A stretch of DNA of 64,000 nt from Owenia fusiformis (taxonomy: Eukaryota > Annelida > Polychaeta > Sabellida > Oweniidae): contig CAIIXF020000004.1 of assembly GCA_903813345.2 (NCBI GenBank), forward strand, positions 27,901,985-27,965,984, in the 5' to 3' direction. The position numbers and the translations under genes are program-made. This document shows, in pieces, positions 28,152 through 39,626 of the stretch (within the stretch, counting starts at the first letter, position 1; every line of letters begins with the position of its first letter). The notes under the pieces were generated by a model, which saw nothing but the letters and a program-made list of their open reading frames with translations, searched no databases and was not told the DNA's origin.

Positions 28152-28856
28152 TTAATCAATTCGTTCAAATATTACATCAAGGCCATTGAGTTTTACTTCT
28201 CTGTAAAAGCCGAGTTTCTCGAAAAAATCACGAATCACTTTTAAATTCTTATGCGATTTTTCTTTGTCTATTGCATGACCATCGTTAAACTTGTACTCAA
28301 CTGTCAGAGACTTAATGTAGATTTTATCAAAGGGAATCGTTTTTAAAATGGATATCTCGGCTCCTTCTACGTCTAAACTGAAATAATCCACCCTTGTAAC
28401 CCCTACCGCTAAAAGGAGTGTATAAAGTGTAAAACATTGGACAGGATATTTTTTACTTTTTGCAATGCTGTCAGAACGAAGATGAACGTGTTCTTTCATG
28501 CCAGAAAGAAAATTGGAATCAACAAAGTTGATTTTCCTGGTTGTGTTATCTGGACAGAGTAAAACATTAGCGGCATGTGCTTTTCGTTTAAGATTCAAAA
28601 GTTCTTGAAATGCCTTTTTATTGGGCTCTACCAGTAATCCAGTCCAATTCCTATATCGTTCAAAATATAAAGAATTCGATAATGATTTCCCATTATGAGC
28701 CCCGCATTCTATGAAAAACCCATTTGTTTTTCCTTTTAGAAGATTGTCGATGTATTTACTCTGCCCCACTTGTGAAAAATGGTGGTCAATCGGTTCTTTC
28801 ATTTTAGGTATGTTTGCGCTTGGGGGATGGATCCAGTTCAACCTCACGTGTTCAAC
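28152..28856 (-). CDS. Star-like FkbM-family methyltransferase, last coding exon
   Basis: The acceptor is ttctgattccag and the exon runs 234 codons to TAA. It shows the FkbM (Methyltransf_21) layout: GFFIECGAHNGKSLSNSLYF with the SAM-binding ExGAxxG, NWTGLLVEPN, RKAH..NVLLCPD, and DYFSLDVEGAEISIL before a C-terminal helix-rich end. This arrangement (ECGA..G, SN.LYFE, W.GLLVE) is that of animal Star-like proteins, type II membrane proteins of the secretory pathway; methyl transfer activity is unproven in that group. The true exon starts at 28856 (VEHVRLNW), not at an ATG. It joins the exon at 29234 in phase 0. Confidence 0.85.
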   Translation of the reverse strand, partial: VEHVRLNWIHPPSANIPKMKEPIDHHFSQVGQSKYIDNLLKGKTNGFFIECGAHNGKSLSNSLYFERYRNWTGLLVEPNKKAFQELLNLKRKAHAANVLLCPDNTTRKINFVDSNFLSGMKEHVHLRSDSIAKSKKYPVQCFTLYTLLLAVGVTRVDYFSLDVEGAEISILKTIPFDKIYIKSLTVEYKFNDGHAIDKEKSHKNLKVIRDFFEKLGFYREVKLNGLDVIFERID

Positions 28857-29233
28857 CTGGAATCAGAAAAATGACCACTTTAGTTGAAGACAAGCACGCT
28901 GGTAAAACAACGATCTCATCTTCAAGATAGTAAATCTAAATCAGTTCCTGACTCAGTAAACAATGCCAGTCAAATTCCTAACTTAGCTTGTATTCTATAC
29001 CAGCTGTCAGCTACCAGTTAACCTAATAATTTTCATAAATTAACCCGTCATTTTGAGGTTGATTTAGCTAACAACCAATCATACTAGTTTTCACTCTAGC
29101 CCTTGCTGGTTTTAATCCTGATCCTGGATACGAGTATAACCCCAACCCAAACTCTAGCCCTGGCACTGGCTTTAATATACTAATATAATCTCATCACTTA
29201 GTAAATAATGATCCATGCCATAAACAAACTTAC

Positions 29234-29392
29234 GAAATGTTCATCGCTTGGATCAGAAAACCCAATTTCGTAAAAGTCTGCTGGTACATGTATTCTAGGT
29301 GGATTTGTACGTTCTTCTTGCATAGCCTGACTTGGAGTAAAATTGCATTTTGACAAGTTGTAGTCTACCAGTCTTTGTTTCCTGCTCAGCAT
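29234..29392 (-). CDS. Star-like methyltransferase gene, upstream exon (53 codons)
   Basis: Acceptor gttttccag just before ATGCTGAGC, donor CATTTC/gtaagt (consensus), phase 0. It encodes MLSRKQRLVDYN and, at the end, EIGFSDPSDEHF. Intron length to the catalytic exon is 377 bp. The ATG at the first codon directly follows an acceptor, so the start codon of the protein is probably further upstream. Confidence 0.65.
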
Positions 29393-30534
29393 CTGGAAAA
29401 CATGTACAGTAACTCATAGAGTCACGGATTCCGATTTGGCGCAATTCATTTCCTTGCAAACATATAAATGCTTAATTTTACTACATCGCAATTCGATCAG
29501 CGGGATCATGGAGAACGAGTCGAAGGCAGTCACAACCGGGTGTGAATCCCTTATTTTAATCTTCGTTTCGCGGACCAGGGTTTAAGGCCATTCAAAACGA
29601 AATAAGTGTTTAATGAGACCACAGAATATAAAATTCACTAATTAGAATTGTATACGTGTTATTTTGTATCTACCTCTTATACTCATTCGTTCTCTTTTTT
29701 GACTAAGATGATATATCAGTGCAACGGCTACTAAAACAAAGAGTTTGACCAGTAGAGACTAGGAACGTTAAACATATTTATTTTTATGAAATATATGGAA
29801 ATACAATTCCGCCATATTACCATGATCTCCAGTGTTTACAATTTCTGTTGTGTCAACCTGGATCAAAATCTTACAATATAGAATTAATAGCGATCTAATA
29901 AAAGCAATTAAATCTAGGTTTGAAGGTATTGCCCAGTTGCTAATAAAATAACCACCAAGACCTGGTCGAATTCATTAATATTTGAGAAAATTCGTTATCA
30001 TTGTCTTAAAATGCAGTCATGTCAAAGAAAAAATATTCATCAGAAAATATGATGATAGCCAGAGCCGTAACGGCAAGAAAGAATTGTAAGGCGTTCGATT
30101 GCATATGAATCTTATTAGACATGCCCTTAGAATATGTGAACATTCCAATATCTCTGTAACATTTAATTAGGTATAAATCTTATATATAAATAAAATATTT
30201 TAAATTGTGAAAAACTAATACGGTTGCAATTATGAATTACCTACCTAAACATTTCGCAGTTTTGTTGAATCTGCTCGGCTCCTATTTGAAAGAATTAACA
30301 AAATCTAAATAGCACACTTATCGTCTCATTATTTCCACATTGTTACAATTGCATTTTCGCTGATATTGAGAAATCAGAAGTTGAAGTTTAAGTCTTCATA
30401 ACTTTTGAGTGGTAATTTTCAAAAACTTAGTTTTTCGTATACTATTAGGTAATCATGTGAATATGTAGGCCTTGCAGAGAAAAAATCACTGATTAACAAT
30501 AAATTTTAATAACAATAATTTAGAAACAAACATT

Positions 30535-31118
30535 TAGATGTTCACTAATGCCCACAAATGTTCACTAGGATTGTTCACTAATGTTCACATATGTTTAATA
30601 GCATTGTTCACGAAATGTTCACATATGTTTACAAGCATTATTCACTAATGTTCACGAGCATTGTTCACAAATGTTCACATATGTTCAATAGCATTGTTCA
30701 CAAATGTTCACTAGCATTGTTCACTAATGTTCACTAGCATTGTTCACTTATATCCACATATGTTCAATAGCATTGTTCACAAATGTTCACTAGCATTTTT
30801 CACTAATGTTAACTAGCATTGTTAACTAGCATTGTTCACAAATGTTCACATATGTTCAATAGCATTGTTCACAGATGTTCACTAGCATTGTTCACAGATG
30901 TTCACTAGCATTGTTCACAGATGTTCACTAGCATTGTTCACAGATGTTCACTAGCATTGTTCACTAATGTTCACAAATGTTCACTAGTATTGATCACTAA
31001 TGTTCACATATGTTCAATAGCATTGTTCACAAATGTTTACAGATGTTCACTAACATTGTTCACTAGCATTGTTCACAAAGGTTCACTAGCATTGTTCACA
31101 AAGGTTCACTAGCATTGT
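30535..31118. repeat. Minisatellite of about 23 bp (atgttcactagcattgttcac), part 1
   Basis: Roughly 25 units of the type ttcactagcattgttcacaaatg with many variants. Short ORFs inside are artefacts. Split from part 2 by a LINE insertion. Confidence 0.9.
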
Positions 31119-32152
31119 TGTTTTTTTCTTTTAAAATAGTCTTTATTTCATTCATTTACTAAATATATAGACAGTACATGATTTATAAAAACAGGTTTAC
31201 ATAATCTCATTGCAGTAGTTTGGATAATAAATTCCATTTGGAACAATAATACACATTTTTTCTACAATTAATTTCATATTTTAACATAAAAAGTATCTTT
31301 TCAAATGTTCTTCGTTCTTTACTATTCAGTTCTAAAATGTAGGATTTGTAAATGCTGTAAGCAACTATACTTGGCCATTATAAGCAATTATTATTTTTCT
31401 ATACGAAATATTGAGACCACATGTGTTGTATATAAATTTCCATATATCCTTTGACAAACAACATTCAAAAAGAATATGTTTCAAATCACATAAGTGATTG
31501 CAAATACTACAATGATAATAATTTGTTATACCATAGATAAATAAGTCAGTTAACCCAGGAAGTATGTTATTAATTAGTTTGAAATTAAAATTGGCAACTT
31601 TTTTGTCTTTAATTTTGATGATCTTGCTAACAAAAAATTCTGCCAATTTATTTCATCTATTTTACATTGATTTGTTATACAGAAATCTTTTTCCCATTTT
31701 TTTGAGACAAACCATTTTTCAGATTTTTTATTCTTCAATATGTTATAAAAGAAATTGGATTTTTGGCCTCTAAAATCTAATTGAACATTTTTTACTTTGA
31801 AATTGAGTTTTCTTGATATATTTGTGAAGTTTGCTTGTTCTATGTTAATGATTTTTTTATTGATTTCATTGCAATTGAGACTTGAAAATATTCTGAAATC
31901 CAATTTATTTTATTCCTCAATTTTTCTAGAATATAGTTTACATTTAAAAAATCATTTCGAATGATAAGATCTTTGACATAAGTAATACCACTATCTATCC
32001 AAGATTTAAAGAAAAGTGGTTTGCCTTTTAATTGAAATAATCTGTTATTCCATATGGTTTGCTGGACTATTTCATGGTGTTTCAGATTTTTTATTTCATC
32101 AAGATCTTTACAGCTATTGAATGCTTTCAAAACTTGTTTGTAGAAAATATTG
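31119..32152 (-). mobile_element. Second 5'-truncated LINE copy, inserted in the minisatellite
   Basis: Poly-T with tttttttcttttaaaatagt at the left marks the 3' end of a minus-strand insertion. The short sequence attgtt occurs at both junctions (about 31114-31119 and 32149-32154). The body is homologous to 17941-19033. Confidence 0.8.
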
Positions 32153-32157
32153 TTCAC
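31365..32157 (-). pseudogene. LINE ORF2 C-terminal fragment, broken into three frames
   Basis: Minus frames 31840-32190, 31574-31903 and 31365-31646 together parallel the 18-kb copy: FYKQVLKAFNSCKDLDEIKN, then NIEQANFTNISRKLNF, then NFNFKLINNILPGLTDLFIY with the CSICNHLCDLKHILFEC zinc-binding motif. Frameshifts near 31850 and 31630 and an early stop after IIAYNGQV mark it as dead. The first 12 residues of the longest frame are minisatellite-derived. Confidence 0.8.
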
Positions 32158-32460
32158 AAATGTTCCCAGAATTTCACTAGCATTGTTCACAAATATTCAC
32201 AGATATTCACTAGCATTGTTCACTTATGTTCACAAATGTTTACTAGCATTGTTCACAATTTTTTTTACATATGTTCACTGATGGTATTGTTCAAATGTTT
32301 ACAGATGTTCACTACCACTGTTCACAAAATATTTACTGATGCTCATTAGCATTGTTCATAAATGTTCACTTGCATTGTTCACAAAATGTTCACCTATGTT
32401 CACTAACATCGTCTAGAATTGTTCACGAACACATCCACTGTTGTTCACTTACATATCACA
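32153..32460. repeat. Minisatellite part 2 (gttcac units)
   Basis: Continuation of the 30.5-kb array after the LINE, with more diverged units. Confidence 0.85.
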
Positions 32461-32672
32461 TTCACATTCATCAAAAGTGAATAGCTTTTGATATTAGAGG
32501 GATTTCGCACATAAGTGAAAGTACAACTTATACGTATACTTTAAAGGGTCATGTCGAACTATTATATTTACTATAATCAATTTTAAATTGTATTCAATGG
32601 AACATAACTATTCCCGATATAGAAAAGCCCCATCAACTTCTAGACAAACACATTTGGATCAACTAAACATGC

Positions 32673-33203
32673 TACAATTCAAGAAAGTACAAATGGCATC
32701 CCCTTGACCTTTATTTATTACAGTCAGAGAAGATCTTTCCTGACGAAAAGCCCACATTAGAAATTAAAGCTCAATATCCCAGCATAGAATTAATCATGGG
32801 AATATCAGAGTCATTAAATGATCAAGACTTTCTGGATGATCATAGAAATCTGAGTGTTATCTGTCTAATGCAGAACGTGTTCCATCATGATCGTGAAAGC
32901 AGAAAAATGAGTTTAAATTGTCATTACCTAGTGCTGTATAAAAATCCGAGAGATCGCCAACAAGTGTCAGTATTAGCCCATCATATGTATCCTGGAAAGT
33001 CAAAAAAATTATTGGACGCATACGAGAGAGCTACCCAACAACCATATGGACATCTACTGATCGATTTGAAGCAGGAGACCCCGGATAATATGAGGTTACA
33101 TGACGCTACAAGGCCTTCGGAGCAACCCTCATTCTCAATGGTTGGCGATCCTTCCCTAATGGAAGGGAACCAATCACAAATGGGTAGTCTTACAGCATGT
33201 TAA
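32673..33203 (+). pseudogene. Polinton/adintovirus-like packaging ATPase, C-terminal fragment
   Basis: The frame is open from about 32673, with the first ATG at 32796. DHRNLSVICLMQNVFHHDRE, SRKMSLNCHYLVLYKNPRD and a following KLLDAYERATQQPYGHLLI match the C-terminal half of the FtsK/HerA-type DNA packaging ATPase of Polintons and adintoviruses. The Walker A part is absent. Between ..YPSIELIMGISESL and DDHRN the expected region with the acidic Walker B strand appears shortened, which suggests an internal deletion. The C-terminal tail (SEQPSFSMVGDPSLMEG) is low-complexity. The flanking genes are also short and broken, so this is a decayed element rather than a functional one. Confidence 0.75.
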
Positions 33204-33276
33204 AATCTGGCAGTAGCGTGGACATAAGTAGATATGATGGGTTAACCAGTGTCAAGGACCAGAGTATAGTAACAAG

Positions 33277-33471
33277 TTGACATACCCCAACACAAATACA
33301 ACACCCGCTGCAGATTCAAGAATGGAATGCACAATGAACCAAAGCATGGGTCAGAAAATGAATCAAAGCACAGACCTCATAATAAATCAAAGCAGGCGCT
33401 ACTCCAGGAACGACTTATCTACAATACCTGGTGATGAGATATCAAGTACTGTGCAGAGTAAGGGGTCATGA
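33277..33471 (+). CDS. Small ORF downstream of the ATPase, unrecognised
   Basis: 64 codons, polar, with repeats of NQS (MNQSMGQKMNQSTDLIINQS). Its stop overlaps the ATG of the next frame (about 33468), a compact virus-like arrangement. Function unknown; it may be part of the element's gene set or a frame of a decayed larger gene. Confidence 0.3.
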   Translation: MTYPNTNTTPAADSRMECTMNQSMGQKMNQSTDLIINQSRRYSRNDLSTIPGDEISSTVQSKGS

Positions 33472-33962
33472 TGATGTCACCGCTTGACATAAGGGATCAC
33501 ATGAAACATTGTCCCGAGTTGCAGGATATTAATGACAATCCCAAGAGAGCTGATTTTCACACCGAAGATCTCAATGAAAATGCAACCTTAAACCATATCA
33601 AAAATAAAATTATTGATGAGATGAAAAATGATTTAGACGAGCTTGTTGAGAAGTATAACAATAAAGGAATGTCAGATAAAGGTGCCGTGGAAAAAGCAAG
33701 ACAGAAATCTGTATTTGGTGCTAGACAGTGATTCTTGAAGCACTTATGAGAACTATTGGGATATATTGTGGGACTTGGGTACAGTGAGGTTCATAGAGAT
33801 ATCATGAATGAAATAGAGACACGTATGGCGAAAGGCATGTCTCAATCTAGAGCGATCAAGAAAACATTGAACAAATATTTCTACATAGCTGGAGAATTAT
33901 TTACAGATGAAGAATCAACCAATGGAGATCAAATACAACATGCAACACGACAAGTGATGTAA
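33468..33962 (+). pseudogene. Two related modules of an unrecognised Polinton-like protein, frame broken at about 33731-33756
   Basis: Frame one (33468-33731) has NDLDELVEKYNNKGMSDKGA and VEKARQKSVF; frame two (33756-33962) has RDIMNEIETRMAKGMSQSRA and IKKTLNKYF. The two share a D..xE..-KGMS-A(V/I)xK pattern, so they look like two copies of a 35-residue helical module in one protein separated by a frameshift. Proximity to the packaging ATPase suggests it belongs to the same element. Confidence 0.45.
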
Positions 33963-34138
33963 AATATATAAACATGTACAATTGTTTATTTAATTTAATA
34001 TAAAACAGAACATAAAACACAAATAAAACACGAACTTGTAATTGCACTGATTATGATATTTGAACTAGTTATAGTATTACGGAAATATAAAAATGTCTAT
34101 TTAAAATGTCTATATAACTAGAACTACAGAAATGTCTA

Positions 34139-34546
34139 TTAAAATATCATAAAAGCTATGCGAGACGATATAAGACACTTGGTTGTGGGAAATTGTCCTT
34201 CAAGTGGGCATGGAAAGTTCTGCTGGAGATGGCAGGGAACTTGGCTGACTGTGTGTTGAAATCCCACGGTGATAGTTTCTTCGATCAGCGACTTCCAGCT
34301 GCTATGGCACCCCAACGGACTGCTGTAGTCAGTCACAGCTTACGAATCCTTTATCTTAGGTTGCTCATTGCTGTCTATCGTCGTTGAGGAAGTCTTATAT
34401 GGTGTCACTTCCAGTCTAGGAACAGGAAATATGCATAGCCCTACCTTGCAGTCGTGCCTCCAGATATCGTCTGATGATAAATTATCATAAATCCCGCCTT
34501 CTGCGGTCCCTTTCACAACTGTGGTAAACAGCGTTTGACCAATCAT
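34139..34546 (-). pseudogene. Opposite-strand ORF beside the ATPase, one stop in mid-frame
   Basis: Minus frames 34340-34546 and 34139-34336 are in the same frame, separated by a single TAA. The first contains PRLEVTPYKTSSTTIDSNEQ; the second SSWKSLIEETITVGFQHT. Opposite-strand genes are usual in Polintons, and a capsid or maturation gene is possible, but I cannot identify it. Confidence 0.35.
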
Positions 34547-35968
34547 TTTGCAGTTTCTTATGCTTGCTTAGATGCTATTGGTCTATCATATTTCCGAATA
34601 GTGCGTATCTCGCATTCGAGTTGCATGTATCATTGAGCTCGTCTTTTCCAAAGTGGGAAACTGGTTTGTGATCACAACTTGGGCTAATTTACTTTACAAT
34701 TCCCATATTGGATTACTTATAGTTTAACGCTCAACAATGTGATCAATACAACGGGCTTTATGTTCGAACATTCCGTCGTAACCGTATTAACCCTAATCAT
34801 TAATAATGTGTAAATCAGACCGTTACAATTCGGAAAGTGAATAAATGACATACAATTCATGATTAAACTATTTGCATTCTGATTGTATATAATGTAGATA
34901 TTCAAATAAAAAAGATTAGACTAGATTATCGACTATGCATTCGTTTGCTCTTTGTGTAAAAGGTCAAAAGAGCCACGTTAAGCGCCCTTTTGTATGGGTT
35001 TTTAATATTTAACAATATTGTAAAATTATATTAGCTTGAACAATTCATATTCTGTTTGGTTACAGCCTGCATGTTTTTGCGATCGGGGATGTTTTTACAG
35101 TTCCAAAGTAAATAGTGCTTTGTTAGTTACTTGACTGCATTAAGTCCATGTATATTTTATCGAAACTTCCTTTGTTTCAATCAGGGATCTTTAACAAAGT
35201 GATTTTAACTATACTGGTCTTTGTCTGTATTTATTTAAGGAATAAGTCATTCAAAGCTGTGGCATTCATCAGAGTAATCCTATTATACTTTTACAAGGAA
35301 AATTGACAGTGTTTATCTGAGGTATAAGTCAAATAAAGTCTGACGATTCATCAGAGTATATACTTTTACAAAGAGAAATAAGCGTGATTAGTACCAGGTC
35401 TATATCACGGTGTATGGACCCATGCATTGTTTCCTACGTCAATAACATCCATCAGAATCTAGTGTTGCCAAAATATGTTCCTGCTGAAATGGTATTTTGG
35501 AGCCAAGATGGCAGGCTACCTTATTTGAGAATGAGTTACCTTATAAATACCTTGTAACTATGTACTTTGGAACCAAGATGGCGGTTTACCTCACAAGATG
35601 GCGACTTCCCTTATACCTTTGTACGGTCAGAATCACTGAGTATCACTACTCTTACAGGATCGCATTTTTCTAATTATGTTAATTATGTGAAATATATCGT
35701 TTTCCATTGATTTTGAAAATAATAGGGTCTAGTTTTTCAGCATCTGCGAATTATTGTCACTTATACCCCCTGGCTATTTTTATGAGGGGGTACTAAGATA
35801 ATTATCAATAATTTCTTTTATATACCTTTAATCACATTCATATTTCTAGGGATTATGTATCTATATATAATTAGTTGCTATGACAAGTTTGATCATGATT
35901 GGTCAAGTGGTTGCCATAACTACACAACTTAACTGCGAACAATTGTAAATATTTTGGATAATCCACCA
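34547..35968. other. Intergenic, no gene recognised
   Basis: AT-rich. Two weak local duplications: aaataagtcat..ttcatcagagta at 35238-35395 and 'agccaagatggc' blocks at 35490-35600. No exon with splice context found. Confidence 0.4.
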
Positions 35969-35977
35969 GATCTTTAA

Positions 35978-36942
35978 GGGTTTGTGTAAAAAACCGGGTG
36001 ACTGAGTAACCGGGTACCCGGTCGACCGGGTACCTAACGTTCCTAGCAGGGTTACCAACTTTTAAAGTTCCACATTTCCCCTGATACATAGTAGCGTATT
36101 GACTTGACACTTAGCCTACCGAGTGCACTGCTGTTAGATATTTTTATATACAAGACAGAGCACTTTTTAGAATAATCGATCCAGCAAACAGTAACATCCA
36201 TGTCACGTTGCTCATAGGTAGCATATAAGTTCCTAGAAGATGCTGCACATTTTCGTTCTTTACACATCGAGGCAACGAAAACATGAGGCATCTATTGATG
36301 GTATAAAAAGAATGTTGTTGTAACGTGTCCGTAAAGTCAATTCGTTAGTGGGGAAAACATAACAAACAGGAACGTTTGATTTTTTACTTCATTGGTCCAT
36401 ATGTGACGTATCTCAAACGTTAGAATTCAACGTTGTCAAAACAGGTTTTTAATATCAAAATATTTGTTGGTGGAAAAAAACATGACAAAAACTTTGTGTT
36501 CTCACTAAGTCGGTTCATTTCCAACATACTGTTAACGTTAAAATTTAACGTTGTCAAAACGTTTTTTCGATTTGAAATAACCTCAAAACGTGACGTCAAT
36601 AATGACATTCATGGACCATATTGATCTGACGTTATTTAAATAATCAGCAAAATGTTGATGGGTGGCTGAATTTCAACATTGTGGAAATGGCTTCAAATTA
36701 TTTGTGAGTTAAGGAAACGTTACAAAGACGTCAATATGTTCTCACTAAATCGGTTCATTACCGACGTTATTTTAACGTTAAAAGTTAACGTTGTCAAAAT
36801 GTTCTTCCAAAAATAACCTCAAAACGTGAAAACGTGAAAATAACGTACATCTATCGTCCAGATCCAATGTTATAAATAAAAAAAAATCCTAACCCTGCTA
36901 GGAACGTTAAGTACCCGGTCACCCGGTTTTTTACACAAACCC
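35978..36942. mobile_element. Foldback DNA transposon with 9-bp target duplication (965 bp)
   Basis: Both ends read GGGTTTGTGTAAAAAACCGG inward, and gatctttaa flanks each side (35969-35977 and 36943-36951). Subterminal CGGGTACC repeats and three or four internal copies of ttaacgttgtcaaaacgttt-type sequence. No transposase; the TSD length fits Mutator- or Merlin-like non-autonomous elements. A relic of the end lies at 43505-43550. Confidence 0.8.
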
Positions 36943-37166
36943 GATCTTTAAAAGGTCATGGGCTTTCTTGAAAGCCCATGAAAAGGTACATGACAAAGGT
37001 AAAAAGGCTATAACAGGGTCAGTAATTGATTAAGTTCACTGAATGAACTTTTTTTTGTTACAAATAATGTCAAATCTGCTTTCTTTTGTTTGTACTACAT
37101 GTATGGTGTAATGATTTATGATCTCCTTTGTTAATTACCTGCAAAGTATACTAGTAAGAGATCATG

Positions 37167-37461
37167 CCATTATTTCCACATTGTTATAACTATTCGTCAC
37201 ATTGTTATAACTATTCGTCACATGATCAAAATTATGTATCTGATTGGCTCTGCTGCCTACCCAAACGGATATGACAAGGTGGCCATAACTTTTTTCCCCA
37301 ATTTTTTTTCACTTATAACAATGTGGCACTGGATATCTTCAAAAGGAGATGAGATCCATTTAAATGGACCTCAGAAATGAATTCCTCGTGAAAAATTGAG
37401 AAAGATAGTACACTTATCTCAAAACCTGTAAAATTGAGTTATAACAATGTGGAAATAATGG
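37167..37461. mobile_element. Foldback MITE (about 295 bp)
   Basis: The left end ccattatttccacattgtta is mirrored by taacaatgtggaaataatgg. The left arm's cacattgttataactattcg is locally duplicated. A fragment of the same end is at 30329-30350. Confidence 0.75.
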
Positions 37462-37879
37462 GACGTTATGTAGTTACACTAATAGGATGCAGACATTTAC
37501 GTCGAAATTATAATTCATTTTTGCGTTTTACAATCTGTAATGCTAATCTAATTTATAGTATGTATGTAGATTAACGGTCCGCATTTTATAAAATGTATAA
37601 AAGTACAAGTGAAAATTAATATATACGTTTGTTTTATTCCTGACATTATGGAGTCTACCATTGACTATACCATGAACTAATGAACTCAATTTCTCCCTTT
37701 TCACCTGTTAAGCATATACAGTACTATCAACTTTGACATTGACTGACATTGCAGAGAAATGCCTTCATTTTTTTTATTTTGACATTCCTCAATTAGCAAA
37801 GGCAAAATCGCGATTTTCGATCCCCAACAAGTAATCCATAGAAAACCTAGATGAGCAGAAATAAAAATTATGTACAAAC

Positions 37880-37948
37880 CATTTGGTTACATATTGTCAG
37901 TGCTAGTAAGATCACAGCCACAACAAAGATTGTTCTTAACTTCGACAT
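37880..37948 (-). CDS. Possible signal-anchor exon of the Star-like gene
   Basis: Minus-strand ATG at 37948 gives MSKLRTIFVVAVILLALTIC NQM, a short basic start and one hydrophobic segment as in type II membrane proteins, then a possible GTTTGT donor in phase 0. Star-like proteins have such an anchor and the next recognised minus-strand exon (29392) starts in phase 0, but 8.5 kb separates them and no intermediate exon was found. Confidence 0.35.
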
Positions 37949-39525
37949 TCTAAAAATCAGAAATGATAAAGTATTTTACTTGAACAGCCAAAAGACTCAA
38001 AACTGACCAACATTTATTAACGTTTTTAGGTTGAAAAATTCATACCAGAAAAAACTGCGGTTTTATATTCCATGATAAATCAAAGAATTTCGGTCTTTAT
38101 TTCATGTCAAATATTCATTTCTCATATTCATGTAAATAAAAAATTGAAGACAGAATCAGATTTATAGGGGAAAACAAAACTGTAAGAAGCATGTAAAAGT
38201 GGCTGGTTACCATTTGCCTTTGCCATCAACAGAAGCTTCATAAAGTTAAGAATTCGTAAAACCCATTGTTCTCTAACTGTGACGTCATTATATCCATGGT
38301 TACAATTGATTTACAAATTTGTAACTTTACTAAGTTTCTGTAATGACCCCCAGGGGTCTATTTCTCCAAACTCCGTAAAGTTACGGACCCGTAGAGATAT
38401 GATTTCCGTATAATCTCAAATACAGTATATCCAAAATATCTGCAATATGTTATAATAAAAAAAATGATGAAGTTATCAGAAGGATTGAGAGTGCTAAAAC
38501 GGTAAAAGTATTCAAATTCTCCCAAAAATAGTAACCATGAGAAGAGGAAAATAATACATTATTGTAAAAATCTTTAGTTTGCCTTGAATAAACTTTGGGG
38601 ATTTCAAAAAATAAACATGACAATAAATGATTTGAGTCAAATATATTCTTGAATTGAAACTATTTTTGTTAATGCAGCTTGTTCGCTAGATCTAAATCTC
38701 TCTTTGATATAATTTATAATTGAATCATATTCCTACCTTATTTTCCTAATATGCCTGTTTGCAACGTCACAAATTGCAGTATTGAATACATATCCAGTTC
38801 TTAAAACAGTTACTTCGATATTCAAAGGATCCGTCACTATAAGTATATAAAAAGTGCCCCCAGAGCATTCATAACCATTATGACATATAATATTGTATTT
38901 TGTAAGAAGCTAATTATTGCATATTGTTCAGGTACATCCTAGGTGTAATTGAGGTCATCGTGACCTTTTTAAGGTCAAGTCGGTGCATACCTGCAAATCA
39001 ACCATTATTGTGTGCAAAATCATCATTTATAAAATCTAAAATATGATAAAGAATGTTGTTAAGAACAATTTTGACCTTAACCTTTGAACTATCGAAAGTA
39101 GGTCAAACTTCCAAAGATACAGTCTTATTGGGATCCCTTTAAGAACTTAGAAAATTTCATGAAAACGCAATTATAGATTTTTGAAAAAAAAAGTTCAAAA
39201 TATTCTCGACTGATATGTGTATTTTCATTTTCTTGAAAAATATAGTGAATATTTTTGTAAAAAATATGATTTCTGTAACCACTCCCATCATGGCAGATTA
39301 TTTGTGAAATTTAGTGTTCTTTAGAAAATGTAAAGCCTTACAAATAATTTTCAAGCATTATTTAAGTGAATTATGCATAATGTAATCCCTACTGAAATGT
39401 ATCCAGCAGATTTATGTGTGATGATGCATGATATGTGGCATAAAAAGGGATTATAATCCAGACCCCCATTATTTACCCTTCTCAATTGAATAGAACCATG
39501 GTTCATTGAATGGACAAATTCACTG
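37949..39525. other. No gene recognised
   Basis: AT-rich. A 'ccgtaaagttacggacccgt' local palindrome near 38375 and an aggtcatcgtgaccttttta palindrome near 38952-38971 are the only structures noted. Confidence 0.4.
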
Positions 39526-39626
39526 TGAGCTATGTTCTCCACCACTTTTATTTTTAGCTGTGCAGATCTAAAATTGAATTAGGCAACATTTTCAGTTGCA
39601 AAAAAAGTGGTGGAGAACATAGCTCA
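39526..39626. repeat. Perfect 24-bp inverted repeat with 53-bp loop
   Basis: tgagctatgttctccaccac+tttt at 39526-39549 and its exact complement at 39603-39626. Each arm provides the first codons (MVENIAH) of a divergent ORF, on the minus strand at 39545 and on the plus strand at 39607. Confidence 0.85.

Noticed and set aside
30535-32460. Regular 23-bp repeats that could suggest a CRISPR-like array
   Set aside because: Units are contiguous and degenerate with no unique spacers, and the sequence is eukaryotic. It is a minisatellite split by a LINE.
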